From an uncultured Pelagibacteraceae bacterium (GTDB lineage Bacteria > Pseudomonadota > Alphaproteobacteria > Pelagibacterales > Pelagibacteraceae): DNA of 46,854 bases. The stretch is from the NCBI GenBank assembly GCA_902627935.1, contig CACOLA010000006.1, forward strand, positions 1 through 46,854. Reading direction: 5' to 3'. Within the stretch, counting starts at the first letter, position 1, and every line of letters starts with the position of its first letter. Both the position numbers and the translations under genes were made by a program. Under the pieces are notes generated by a model. That model worked only from the letters and a program-made list of their open reading frames with translations. It had not been told where the DNA came from and ran no database searches. Below are positions 38,721 to 46,854 of the stretch, piece after piece.

Positions 38721-38797
38721 TGGTGCGCCTGCTAGGAGTCGAACCCAGAACCTCCTGATCCGAAGTCAGGCGCTCTATCCAGTTGAGCTACAAGCGC
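38721..38797 (-). tRNA. tRNA-Arg (anticodon UCG)
   Basis: The 77-base minus-strand sequence folds as a complete cloverleaf. Acceptor stem GCGCTTG pairs with CAGGCGC (one G-U), the D-arm is TAGCTCAACTGGATAGAGC, the anticodon stem-loop is CCTGA-CTTCGGA-TCAGG with TCG at positions 34-36, and the T-loop is TTCGACT within GGGTTCGACTCC. The 3' CCA is encoded (complement of 38721-38723). It reads CGN arginine codons. Confidence 0.96.
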
Positions 38798-38820
38798 ATA
38801 TAATAGTAATATATTATTTT

Positions 38821-39801
38821 ATGGAAAAGAAAATAAATATAATAGTAAATGATGACAATTATAATAAAAGGGTAGACTCTTTTATTAATAATCATCACAA
38901 AGAAATTAGTAGAACAAGGATTAAAAAATTAATATTAAGTAAAAAATTAAAAATTAATAATCGTATAGTTATAGATCCCTCTAAACAGATTTGTAAAAAT
39001 GACGTTATCGAAATTATAATCCCAAATCCTAAAAAAACATCTTTAAAGCCATATGAATATGATCTTGACATAATATATGAGGATGAAGATCTTATGGTAA
39101 TAAATAAACCGGCCGGGATTGCTATGCATCCTGGTCCTGGTAATTATGATAATACAATAGTCAATGCCTTAATTAAATATGATAAAAATTCATTATCTAA
39201 TATTGGGGATGAGCTTAGACCAGGAATAGTTCATAGAATTGATAAAAACACATCAGGGCTTGTTGTTATCGCAAAAAATAATGCTACTCATGAAAACTTA
39301 TCAATTCAATTTAATAAACATACTATACTTAGGTCTTATCAATTACTTATTTGGGGTAAATTGAGACCTTCAAAAGGTAGAATTGTAACACTGATCACAA
39401 GAAGTTCAAAAAATCGACAAATGATGGAGGTAAGTAAAATTAAAGGTAAAAAAGCTATAACTAATTATGAAACTTTAGAAGTTTTTCAAAATAAAAAAAC
39501 GCCTACATTAAGTCTTTTAGAGTGTAAGCTTGAGACAGGAAGAACACACCAGATAAGAGTTCATATGAATCATTTGGGTAATAGCATTGTAGGAGATGAC
39601 AAATATAAGAAGAAATTTAAGAAATTAAAAAATATTGATACAGAATTAAAAAATCTTTTATTAAATTTAAATAGACAATTTTTGCACGCGAAAAAATTAG
39701 GCTTTTTTCATCCAAAAAAAAAGAAAGAAATGATTTTTAATGCAATTTTGCCAGGTGAACTTCAAAATATTGTCAAAATACTGAAAAATACTAATAAATA
39801 A
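38821..39801 (+). CDS. rluD: RluD-type 23S rRNA pseudouridine synthase
   Basis: This enzyme converts specific uridines of 23S rRNA (helix 69 in E. coli RluD) to pseudouridine. The start at 38821 (MEKKINIIVN) gives 326 residues; the frame is open upstream only because it crosses the tRNA-Arg gene. An S4 RNA-binding domain occupies about 14-70, then the catalytic domain with Asp141 in HRIDKNTSGLVVIAKN and LETGRTHQIRVHMNHLG. The family is RluA/C/D; the S4 domain and the rpoH neighbour favour RluD. Confidence 0.9.
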   Translation: MEKKINIIVNDDNYNKRVDSFINNHHKEISRTRIKKLILSKKLKINNRIVIDPSKQICKNDVIEIIIPNPKKTSLKPYEYDLDIIYEDEDLMVINKPAGIAMHPGPGNYDNTIVNALIKYDKNSLSNIGDELRPGIVHRIDKNTSGLVVIAKNNATHENLSIQFNKHTILRSYQLLIWGKLRPSKGRIVTLITRSSKNRQMMEVSKIKGKKAITNYETLEVFQNKKTPTLSLLECKLETGRTHQIRVHMNHLGNSIVGDDKYKKKFKKLKNIDTELKNLLLNLNRQFLHAKKLGFFHPKKKKEMIFNAILPGELQNIVKILKNTNK

Positions 39802-39802
39802 A

Positions 39803-39845
39803 TCATTGAAATATTTAAATATTTAATTAGATAAACATTCAATGA
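39803..39845 (+). promoter_or_regulatory. Inverted repeat that would pair the rpoH start codon
   Basis: TCATTGAA (39803-39810) is the exact complement of TTCAATGA (39838-39845), and the second arm contains the rpoH ATG (39842-39844). Between the arms are 27 AT-rich bases with a self-complementary stretch (AAATATTTAAATATTT, 39809-39824). No Shine-Dalgarno is visible. A weak hairpin closing the start codon is the layout of an RNA thermometer, but this is a prediction. Confidence 0.45.
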
Positions 39846-40735
39846 ATATAGCTATTAATAACAATTTGCCTGCCCTTAGTAATGAAGGTGGACTCTCTGC
39901 ATATTTAGAGCAAATAAAAAAATTTCCCATGCTAGATGCTGAAGAGGAATATATGCTTGCTAAAAACTGGAAAACAACTGGAAATATAAAAGCTGCAGAA
40001 AAACTTGTTACTAGTCATTTAAGATTAGTAGCAAAAATTGCTATGGGTTATAAAGGATACGGCCTGCCAGTTAATGAAATGATTTCAGAGGGAAATATAG
40101 GCCTTATGCAGGCGGTAAAGAAATTTGAACCAGAAAAAGGTTTTAGACTTGCAACTTATGCGATGTGGTGGATTAAAGCTTCAATTCAAGAGTATATCTT
40201 AAGATCATGGAGTTTAGTAAAAATTGGAACTACAACAGCTCAAAAAAAATTATTTTTCAATTTAAAGAAACTTAAAAATCAAATTGCTCCTCGTTCTGAA
40301 GGTGACTTAAGAGATGAGCATGTAAATGAAATCGCTAGTAAGCTTGATGTAAGTAAAGATGAAGTCGTTTCAATGAATAGACGACTCTCAGGAAAAGAAT
40401 TTTCCTTGAATGCTCAAGTTGGAGAGGATGGTGACGAATGGCAAGATTGGTTGGTAGATAAAGAATTAGACCATGATCTAAAATTTGCTCATCAGGAGGA
40501 AATGAAGCAAAGAAAAGATTTACTTAAAGATTCAATTAAAATCTTAAGTCAAAGAGAAAAAGAAATATTATATTCGCGTAGATTAAACGACAAACCCACG
40601 ACGTTAGAAGATCTCAGTAAAAAATATAAAGTAAGCAGAGAACGAGTTCGACAGATAGAAAATAAAGCTTTTGAGAAATTACAAAAACACATGCTTTTAT
40701 TGGCTAAATCTAAAAATCTTTTGCCAGCGAACTAA
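39842..40735 (+). CDS. rpoH: RNA polymerase sigma-32 factor RpoH
   Basis: The heat-shock sigma factor directs transcription of chaperones and proteases such as FtsH. The 297-residue protein lacks region 1.1 and starts with [20 protein letters not shown], typical of RpoH. Region 2 contains the core-binding and -10 recognition helices ([52 protein letters not shown]). The [13 protein letters not shown] region matches the RpoH box, and a C-terminal region 4 helix-turn-helix follows ([20 protein letters not shown]). It converges on purA with a 4-base stop overlap. Confidence 0.95.
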   Translation: MNIAINNNLPALSNEGGLSAYLEQIKKFPMLDAEEEYMLAKNWKTTGNIKAAEKLVTSHLRLVAKIAMGYKGYGLPVNEMISEGNIGLMQAVKKFEPEKGFRLATYAMWWIKASIQEYILRSWSLVKIGTTTAQKKLFFNLKKLKNQIAPRSEGDLRDEHVNEIASKLDVSKDEVVSMNRRLSGKEFSLNAQVGEDGDEWQDWLVDKELDHDLKFAHQEEMKQRKDLLKDSIKILSQREKEILYSRRLNDKPTTLEDLSKKYKVSRERVRQIENKAFEKLQKHMLLLAKSKNLLPAN

Positions 40736-42024
40736 ATTTCAAAAGGATTTTCAATTAAAATTGTATCATCTCTCTCAGGACTAGTCGAAATACTAGAAAT
40801 CTTTGCTCCAACATAATCTTCTATTGCAAATATATATTTTTTGGCATTTTCAGGTAAATCATTAATATTTTTTATTCCCTTAGTAGAACTTTTCCATCCA
40901 TTAAAAGTGTTATATACAGGTTTAATTTTTAGTTGATCCTCGACTGAAGCTGGAAGGTAATCAATTTTTTTTCCATTTAAATCATATTCAACACATATTT
41001 TTATTTCATCTAATTCATCTAAAACATCTAGCTTTGTTAAAGCAATTCCATCTATACCTGAGACTTTTATTGTTTGCCTAACTAACACTCCATCGAACCA
41101 CCCGCATCTTCTTTTTCGACTTGTAACGGTCCCAAATTCTTTACCTCTTGTGCCAAGTAGTTCGCCTATATTATCCGTTAACTCAGTAGGAAAAGGTCCT
41201 TCGCCAACCCTAGTTGTATAAGCTTTTGTTATACCAAGAACATAATTAATTGAATTTGGACCACATCCAGTACCTGTTGCTGCACTTGAAGCCACAGTGT
41301 TTGAAGAGGTTACAAAAGGATATGTGCCATGATCAACATCCAATAAAACACCCTGAGCACCTTCAAATAGTATCTTTTTTTTTTGTTTTTTAAATTGATC
41401 AATCTTTAACCAAACAGGTTCTGAAAATTTAAGTATTTCAGGAGCAATTTTTAAAAGATCACTCTTCAATTGTTCTTTTTCAAATATTGTTTTTCCCAAA
41501 CCTTTTCTTATTGCATTATGGTGTTGTAGAACTGTTTCTAATCTTTGATCTAAATTTTTTTCAGATCTCAAATCCATAACACGGATTGATCGCCTTCCAA
41601 CTTTGTCCTCATAAGCAGGTCCAATTCCTCTCCTTGTGGTCCCTATTTTACTCTTACCGGCAGCATCTTCTCTAATCTCATCCATCTCTCGGTGAAAAGG
41701 CAAAATTAAATTAGCTGATTCTGAAATCATAAAATTTTTTGAATTTACATCTACTCCCTTATCTTTGATCTCTTTAATTTCCTCAAGTAAGGCCCAAGGA
41801 TCTACAACTACCCCGTTTCCAATAATTGAAATTTTATTATCTCTAACAATTCCTGATGGAAGTAATCGAAGTTTGTATGTAATACCATCTATAACAAGAG
41901 TATGTCCTGCATTATGACCTCCTTGAAATCTTATTACGATGTCTGCTTGTTCCGATAACCAATCTACAATTTTTCCTTTTCCCTCGTCTCCCCACTGCGA
42001 ACCTACAACTACTATATTTCTCAT
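40732..42024 (-). CDS. purA: Adenylosuccinate synthetase
   Basis: PurA joins IMP and aspartate with GTP in the first step from IMP to AMP. The 430 residues match the family length. [16 protein letters not shown] at residues 8-23 holds the GTP loop and catalytic Asp, [12 protein letters not shown] follows with the catalytic His, and [14 protein letters not shown] is the IMP-binding signature. [20 protein letters not shown] and [11 protein letters not shown] complete the core. Its start shares one base with the thiD stop (TAATG), ending the ftsH-folP-glmM-thiD-purA series. Confidence 0.97.
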   Translation of the reverse strand: MRNIVVVGSQWGDEGKGKIVDWLSEQADIVIRFQGGHNAGHTLVIDGITYKLRLLPSGIVRDNKISIIGNGVVVDPWALLEEIKEIKDKGVDVNSKNFMISESANLILPFHREMDEIREDAAGKSKIGTTRRGIGPAYEDKVGRRSIRVMDLRSEKNLDQRLETVLQHHNAIRKGLGKTIFEKEQLKSDLLKIAPEILKFSEPVWLKIDQFKKQKKKILFEGAQGVLLDVDHGTYPFVTSSNTVASSAATGTGCGPNSINYVLGITKAYTTRVGEGPFPTELTDNIGELLGTRGKEFGTVTSRKRRCGWFDGVLVRQTIKVSGIDGIALTKLDVLDELDEIKICVEYDLNGKKIDYLPASVEDQLKIKPVYNTFNGWKSSTKGIKNINDLPENAKKYIFAIEDYVGAKISSISTSPERDDTILIENPFEI

Positions 42025-42836
42025 TATCTAAAATTTTTATTTAATTGAATGGAATTTAAATGGTTAACTGGACCATGCCCCTTTCCAAGGTTTGGATTAG
42101 TAATTATTGCTGAATTTACATATTTAATTCCTAACTCACAAGATTTCTTTATAGTTTTTCCACATGACAAAAAAGATGTAATTGCTGTTGATAATGTACA
42201 TCCAGTGCCATGTGTATTTTTAGTATATAATCTCTTATTATAAAATATTTTTTTTTCATTCTTGTTTAGAAAAATATCTACTACATTTTTAGATCTTAAG
42301 TGACCGCCCTTAATCAAAACATTTTTAGCACCAAGTTGTACTAACTTATTTGCTGCAAAAATCATATCGTCTATTTTTGAAATCTTAACCCCTGCTAAAA
42401 TTTCTGCCTCTGGAAGATTTGGAGTGACCAGGAAGGTTTTTTTTAAAAGTTTTTTTTTCATATATTGAATAGCCTGATCATTGATAAGTTTAGAACCACC
42501 TTTGGCTACCATAACAGGATCTAATATAATTTTTTTTATCTTTATTGTATCTAAACTATTTAAAACTTTTTTAATCACTTGTGTTGAATGTAGCATCCCT
42601 ATTTTAATTGCGTCAGGTTTTATATCTTTTGTAGTATAAATTATTTGATTATAAATTTCATTAGCTGGTATTGGCACCACAGATTTTACACCATTTGTAT
42701 TTTGCACTGTCACAGCAGTGATAGCTGTCATAGCATATGAACCTAAACAAGTTGCTGTCTTTATATCTGCTTGAATACCTGCACCACCTGATGAGTCAGA
42801 TCCAGCTATTATTAAAATTTTAGATTTTATTTTCAA
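42024..42836 (-). CDS. thiD: Hydroxymethylpyrimidine (phosphate) kinase ThiD
   Basis: ThiD phosphorylates HMP and HMP-P for thiamine pyrophosphate synthesis. The 270-residue ribokinase-fold protein shows [18 protein letters not shown] at its N-terminus, VTVQNTNGV near residue 43, [12 protein letters not shown] near 107, and the C-terminal [13 protein letters not shown] motif with the catalytic Cys/Asp-loop region. It follows glmM with no gap and overlaps purA by one base. No TPP riboswitch is seen because the gene sits inside an operon. SAR11 strains are known to need an external HMP precursor, which fits a salvage kinase. Confidence 0.94.
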   Translation of the reverse strand: MKIKSKILIIAGSDSSGGAGIQADIKTATCLGSYAMTAITAVTVQNTNGVKSVVPIPANEIYNQIIYTTKDIKPDAIKIGMLHSTQVIKKVLNSLDTIKIKKIILDPVMVAKGGSKLINDQAIQYMKKKLLKKTFLVTPNLPEAEILAGVKISKIDDMIFAANKLVQLGAKNVLIKGGHLRSKNVVDIFLNKNEKKIFYNKRLYTKNTHGTGCTLSTAITSFLSCGKTIKKSCELGIKYVNSAIITNPNLGKGHGPVNHLNSIQLNKNFR

Positions 42837-44162
42837 TTATTTTAATTGTTTGATTATTGAATTTAAACATTTTTTAAGTAATCTAATGTTTTCACTCTCG
42901 CCCATAACCCTAATAACTGGTTCAGTGCCTGATTTTCTTACCAAGATTCTACCTTGTCTTTTTATTATTTTTTTTGATGAAATTATTGCATTGATGACTC
43001 TATTACTTTTGAGAATATTGGGATCCTTACACTGAATATTTTTCAATATTTGTGGAGTTTTTTTGAAAACATTAAAAAATTCACTTGCTTTAAGACTGGT
43101 ATTAAGTGCCCTAACTATTTCCAGTGCCACTAGTAAGCCATCTCCTGTAGTGGCATATTTGCCTAGTATAATATGTCCAGATTGTTCTCCACCTAAATTA
43201 AATTTTTTTTTTTGCATCAGTTCTTTAACATACTTGTCACCTACGTTTGCTCTCTCAAATCTGATTTTGTTTTTTTTAAAAAATTTTTCCAAACCATAAT
43301 TTGACATCAAGGTTCCTATTACGCCACCTTTTAGAATTTTATTTTTTTTCCACTCCATTGCAATAGCAGCTATAATCTGATCTCCATCAATAATTGAACC
43401 TTTTTCATCACACATAATTATTCTGTCAGCATCACCATCGAATGAAATTCCAAGGTCAGCTTTATGATACTTAACATATTTTTTAATTATATGAGGACAT
43501 GTAGAACCACAATTTTTATTAATATTAAGCCCGTTGGGCTTATTTCCAATTATAATTATTTCAGAATTTAATGATTTAAATAGTTCTGGAGCAGCTTTAT
43601 AGCTAGCACCATTTGCACAATCTATAACTATCTTAAGTTTATCAAGTTTTATTTTTTTATTTACCCTTTTTTTTATAATTTTTATGTACTCATCAGTTCC
43701 TGTTTCTAGCCTTTTAACCCTACCTAATGAATGAGTATCTGCCATATGGTTAGAAATGCTTTTATCAATTAATTGCTCAATTTTTTTTTCAATTTTATTT
43801 GAAAGTTTTAATCCATCAGGACCAAATAACTTCAGTCCATTATCATAAAACTGATTGTGTGATGCGGTGATCATTATTCCCATATTAGCATTCATGTTCT
43901 TAGTCAACATTGCAAGTCCATTTGTTGGTAAAGGTCCAAGCGTAAATACATGCATGCCGGCAGAGGTCAATCCTGAGACTAAGGCAGGTTCTAAAGTATA
44001 TCCAGATAATCTTGTATCTTTTGCAATTATTGCAATTTGTTTTTTTTTTTTAAGATTTGTAAAATATTTACCTGCTGCCAAACCAAATTTAAAAAACATA
44101 TTACCATTAATATTTTGACTATTTACTCTGCCTCTAATTCCATCTGTTCCAAAATATTTCAT
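42837..44162 (-). CDS. glmM: Phosphoglucosamine mutase GlmM
   Basis: GlmM converts glucosamine-6-phosphate to glucosamine-1-phosphate for UDP-GlcNAc, the precursor of peptidoglycan and lipid A. The 441-residue protein has the phosphoserine Ser101 in MITASHNQFYDNGLKLFG, the metal loop FDGDADRIIM near residue 243, the sugar-binding GGEQSGHI near 325, and the C-terminal phosphate loop VRKSGTEPVIRVMGE. It begins 2 bases after folP, the conserved folP-glmM order. Confidence 0.97.
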   Translation of the reverse strand: MKYFGTDGIRGRVNSQNINGNMFFKFGLAAGKYFTNLKKKKQIAIIAKDTRLSGYTLEPALVSGLTSAGMHVFTLGPLPTNGLAMLTKNMNANMGIMITASHNQFYDNGLKLFGPDGLKLSNKIEKKIEQLIDKSISNHMADTHSLGRVKRLETGTDEYIKIIKKRVNKKIKLDKLKIVIDCANGASYKAAPELFKSLNSEIIIIGNKPNGLNINKNCGSTCPHIIKKYVKYHKADLGISFDGDADRIIMCDEKGSIIDGDQIIAAIAMEWKKNKILKGGVIGTLMSNYGLEKFFKKNKIRFERANVGDKYVKELMQKKKFNLGGEQSGHIILGKYATTGDGLLVALEIVRALNTSLKASEFFNVFKKTPQILKNIQCKDPNILKSNRVINAIISSKKIIKRQGRILVRKSGTEPVIRVMGESENIRLLKKCLNSIIKQLK

Positions 44163-44164
44163 TT

Positions 44165-45217
44165 TTATTGTTTTATTAATTCCTCGTAAACTTTTAAACT
44201 TTGTTTTAATTCATTGACGTCATGAACTCGAATAATTTGTACACCCTGACTCAAAGCGTAAATACTAGAGCTTATTGTTCCTCCCAATCTATCAACACTG
44301 TCATTTTTTTTTGATATATCTCTAATAAATCTTTTTCGAGAAATTCCAAGAAGTAAAGGGAAACCCAAAGTATGATAAATTGATATATTTCTAAGAATTT
44401 GAAGATTGTGCTTTAATTTTTTTCCAAAACCAATGCCTGGATCTAAAATAATTTTGTTATGTTTTATTCCATGTTTTCTTAAAAAGGATATTTTTTTTTC
44501 AAAAAAATCATAAATATCCAATACAACATTTGAATATTTTGGATTTAATTGCATAGTTTCAGGATTTCCCAATGAATGATGTATGATAAATGGAGCTTTG
44601 CTTTTTTTTATTACTTCAATAGTTTTTTTATCATAATTAAAACCAGAAATATCATTTATTATATGAACTCCTAATGATAAACTTTTTTTCATCACTAATG
44701 ATTTTCTTGTATCAACAGATACAATTTTATTTTTTTTTATATTTTTTAGAGTTCCTTTGATTCTATTCCACTCTTCACTTGCACTTATTGCTTTTGCTCC
44801 GGGTCTAGTTGACTCTCCTCCTACATCAACAATGCTTGCACCTTGATCAAATAATTTTGACATTTGTTTTTTAGCCTTTTTTACATTGTTAAATTTTCCT
44901 CCGTCAGAAAAACTATCAGGTGTAATATTTAAAATTCCCATTAAATGAGTTTTTTTTTTAAATTCTAAATTTAAGAAATTTTTTACTTTTTTAGTAATCT
45001 TAATTAAATCTTTTTTCACTTGATTTTTTAATTTTGTTGGCAATTTGTTTATTTTATTAATGGATATTCTCTTCACAGAGCTTCTTGATATAACCTCAAT
45101 ATGATCAAACGAGATGTCGTCTCTTTTATTTAAAGATAGAGTTTTTTTGGACTTAATTAATTTCTTGGAGTTCTTGCCATAGAAGAAATTACACGCTCTA
45201 GTGTAATATCTAGCCAT
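44165..45217 (-). CDS. folP: Dihydropteroate synthase with N-terminal extension
   Basis: FolP condenses DHPPP with p-aminobenzoate to make dihydropteroate in folate synthesis. The TIM-barrel core starts at residue 91 with HLMGILNITPDSFSDGG (first DHPS signature) and has DVGGESTRPGA (second signature), VDTRKS, and the C-terminal IRVHDV. The 90 residues before it are basic (FYGKNSKKLIKSKKTLSLNK) and have no recognisable domain, giving 350 residues against a usual 270-285. It lies 8 bases after ftsH and 2 bases before glmM. Confidence 0.95.
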   Translation of the reverse strand: MARYYTRACNFFYGKNSKKLIKSKKTLSLNKRDDISFDHIEVISRSSVKRISINKINKLPTKLKNQVKKDLIKITKKVKNFLNLEFKKKTHLMGILNITPDSFSDGGKFNNVKKAKKQMSKLFDQGASIVDVGGESTRPGAKAISASEEWNRIKGTLKNIKKNKIVSVDTRKSLVMKKSLSLGVHIINDISGFNYDKKTIEVIKKSKAPFIIHHSLGNPETMQLNPKYSNVVLDIYDFFEKKISFLRKHGIKHNKIILDPGIGFGKKLKHNLQILRNISIYHTLGFPLLLGISRKRFIRDISKKNDSVDRLGGTISSSIYALSQGVQIIRVHDVNELKQSLKVYEELIKQ

Positions 45218-45225
45218 AATATTTT

Positions 45226-46854
45226 TTAATGGACAATCTTAGGCTTTAATCCCATTGCACTTAAGGAAGATCCTTTGTCTTCATCAGCTTTTAGATCTTG
45301 TTTGTCCGCAGGGAAAATATTTTTATTAATTAAATTTTCAATTTCTTCACCAGATAATGTTTCATATGTAAGCAGTGCTTTTGCTAACTTATGTAAATCA
45401 TCAATTTTTTCTGTTAAAACTTTTCTGGCTCTCTCATAACCCTTATCCACAATTTTTCTAATCTCAGAGTCCACTTTTTTTGCTGTTTCCTCAGACATAT
45501 TCTGCTGTCTCGCAACCGATCTACCCAAAAAAACTTCCTCTTCATTTTCGCCATAAGCAACTGGTCCTAATTCCTTACTTAATCCAGCTCTCATGACCAT
45601 GGCTCTAGCTCTTTTAGTTACTTGTTCAATATCACTTGCTGCTCCAGTTGTCACCTTATCATGGCCAAAAATTATCTCTTCGGCAACTCTCCCTCCCATA
45701 GCAATTGCTATTTGAGCATGTAACTGTTCTCGTGTTTGAGATAGCTCGTCTCTTTCAGGTAGTTGCATTACCATACCCAAAGCTCTTCCTCTAGGAACGA
45801 TCGTAGCTTTATGGATTGGATATGCTGCACTCTCGTTCAAAGTACATATTGCATGACCAGCTTCATGATAAGCTGTCAGTGTTTTTTCTTCCTCAGTCAT
45901 TACCATCGATCTTCTTTCTGATCCCATCATAACTTTGTCTTTTGCATCTTCAAATTCATTAAGAGTAACTATTCTTTTATTTTTTCTAGCTGCTAATAAA
46001 GCTGCTTCATTAACCAAATTAGCTAAATCTGCACCAGAAAATCCTGGTGTTCCTCTAGCAACTGTTCTTAAATTTACGTCAGGAGCCATTTTAATTTTTT
46101 TTACATGCACCTTTAATATTTTTTCTCTTCCAATTATATCTGGGTTAGAGACTACAACCTGTCTATCAAATCTCCCTGGTCTAAGTAATGCCGGGTCCAG
46201 AACATCAGGTCTATTTGTAGCTGCAATAATAATAACTCCCTCATTAGTATCAAATCCATCCATCTCAACTAATAGCTGATTTAAGGTTTGTTCTCTCTCG
46301 TCATTACCTCCACCTAATCCTGCTCCTCTACTTCTACCAACAGCATCAATTTCATCTATAAAAATTATACAAGGTGAGTTTTTTTTACCTTGTTCGAACA
46401 TATCTCTTACTCTAGATGCACCAACTCCCACAAACATTTCTACAAAATCTGATCCTGAAATTGTAAAAAATGGGACTCCAGCTTCTCCAGCTATTGCCCT
46501 AGCCAATAATGTCTTACCAGTGCCTGGGGGACCAACTAGGAGAGCTCCCCTAGGAATTTTTCCACCAAGCCTACTAAATTTTTTTGGGTCTTTTAAAAAT
46601 TCGACAATTTCCTCAACTTCCTCTTTCGCTTCTTCAACACCTGCAACATCATTGAATGTTACTTTTCCTTTAAGTTCATTCATCATTTTTGCTTTTGATC
46701 TTCCAAAACCCATTGCACCGCCTTTTCCTCCCTGCATTTGTCGCATGAAAAAAATCCAAACTGCAATTAGCAATAACATTGGAAACCAGGATAATAATAC
46801 TCCGAATAGAGATGGCATTTTTTCATCTAAAGGTGCAGCAGATATGCTTACTCC
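45226..46854 (-). CDS. ftsH: ATP-dependent zinc metalloprotease FtsH, N-terminus outside window
   Basis: FtsH is the membrane-anchored AAA+ protease for misfolded membrane proteins and regulators such as RpoH. The frame is open to the window edge; the internal Met at 46818 is within the protein, because the preceding 12 codons ([12 protein letters not shown]) continue the periplasmic domain. Visible order: second membrane helix ([14 protein letters not shown]), Walker A GPPGTGKT, Walker [15 protein letters not shown] with arginine fingers ([20 protein letters not shown]), zinc motif HEAGH, and a helical C-terminus. Only the first helix and most of the periplasmic part are missing. HflK/HflC are encoded about 25 kb away. 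Confidence 0.97.
   Translation of the reverse strand, partial: GVSISAAPLDEKMPSLFGVLLSWFPMLLLIAVWIFFMRQMQGGKGGAMGFGRSKAKMMNELKGKVTFNDVAGVEEAKEEVEEIVEFLKDPKKFSRLGGKIPRGALLVGPPGTGKTLLARAIAGEAGVPFFTISGSDFVEMFVGVGASRVRDMFEQGKKNSPCIIFIDEIDAVGRSRGAGLGGGNDEREQTLNQLLVEMDGFDTNEGVIIIAATNRPDVLDPALLRPGRFDRQVVVSNPDIIGREKILKVHVKKIKMAPDVNLRTVARGTPGFSGADLANLVNEAALLAARKNKRIVTLNEFEDAKDKVMMGSERRSMVMTEEEKTLTAYHEAGHAICTLNESAAYPIHKATIVPRGRALGMVMQLPERDELSQTREQLHAQIAIAMGGRVAEEIIFGHDKVTTGAASDIEQVTKRARAMVMRAGLSKELGPVAYGENEEEVFLGRSVARQQNMSEETAKKVDSEIRKIVDKGYERARKVLTEKIDDLHKLAKALLTYETLSGEEIENLINKNIFPADKQDLKADEDKGSSLSAMGLKPKIVH

Noticed and set aside
38713-38820. Upstream extension of the rluD frame
   Set aside because: It crosses the whole tRNA-Arg gene on the other strand; the S4 domain begins shortly after the ATG at 38821.

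Overview
The window looks like a chromosomal segment of a SAR11-type alphaproteobacterium (Candidatus Pelagibacter or a close relative). The signs are strongly AT-rich DNA, lysine- and isoleucine-rich proteins, almost no non-coding sequence, a circularly permuted (two-piece) tmRNA gene, and alphaproteobacterial protein variants such as AGEAS in acetolactate synthase and a cysteine-less Mrp. The organism name is inference from these traits; there is no rRNA here to confirm it. I see no mobile elements, prophage, CRISPR array or long repeats. No gene-free stretch exceeds 300 bases; the longest runs from thyX to the gene at 22805 and is mostly the tmRNA gene.

Layout. 1-468 (+): end of a DUF2805 gene, then glutaredoxin. 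471-4821 (-): a tight five-gene unit of DadA-like FAD oxidoreductase, DMT exporter, D-2-hydroxyacid dehydrogenase, class IV histone-deacetylase-like hydrolase and MsrB. 4872-20190 (-): a long co-directional series hflK-hflC-DUF2065-degP-miaA-ilvI-ilvH-ilvC-leuA-mreB-mreC-mreD-mrdA-rodA. It joins membrane quality control, tRNA modification, branched-chain amino acid synthesis and the cell-elongation machinery with almost no gaps. 20242-21066 (+): mrp, converging on thyX (-). 22037-22300 (+): two-piece tmRNA. 22356-23793 (-): two secreted proteins of unknown function. 23950-30364 (-): ppdK, glyS, glyQ and an S49 peptidase. 30478-33230: polyprenyl diphosphate synthase (+), pdxH (-), aroC (+). 33232-36249 (-): xseB-ispA-dxs. 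36270-38720 (+): tsaC and an ABC-2 transporter pair. 38721-38797 (-): tRNA-Arg(UCG). 38821-40735 (+): rluD and rpoH. 40732-46854 (-): ftsH (cut by the window edge)-folP-glmM-thiD-purA.

How the genes work together. Several modules are complete: acetolactate synthase through ketol-acid reductoisomerase and isopropylmalate synthase; MreBCD/PBP2/RodA; Dxs and IspA for isoprenoids, with a long-chain prenyl synthase elsewhere in the window; and both GlyRS subunits. Protein quality control recurs (FtsH, its partners HflKC, DegP, RpoH, tmRNA, S49 peptidase).

Most of the window is ordinary housekeeping. The points that merit a second look are the 471-4821 operon, which reads as a possible acyl-amino-acid to hydroxy-acid module; a cysteine-containing tail on MreC; an 8-bp inverted repeat that would pair the rpoH start codon; a strong dyad touching the ilvI start codon; and the compact tmRNA gene with an 11-nt spacer, a short tag and an atypical T-loop.
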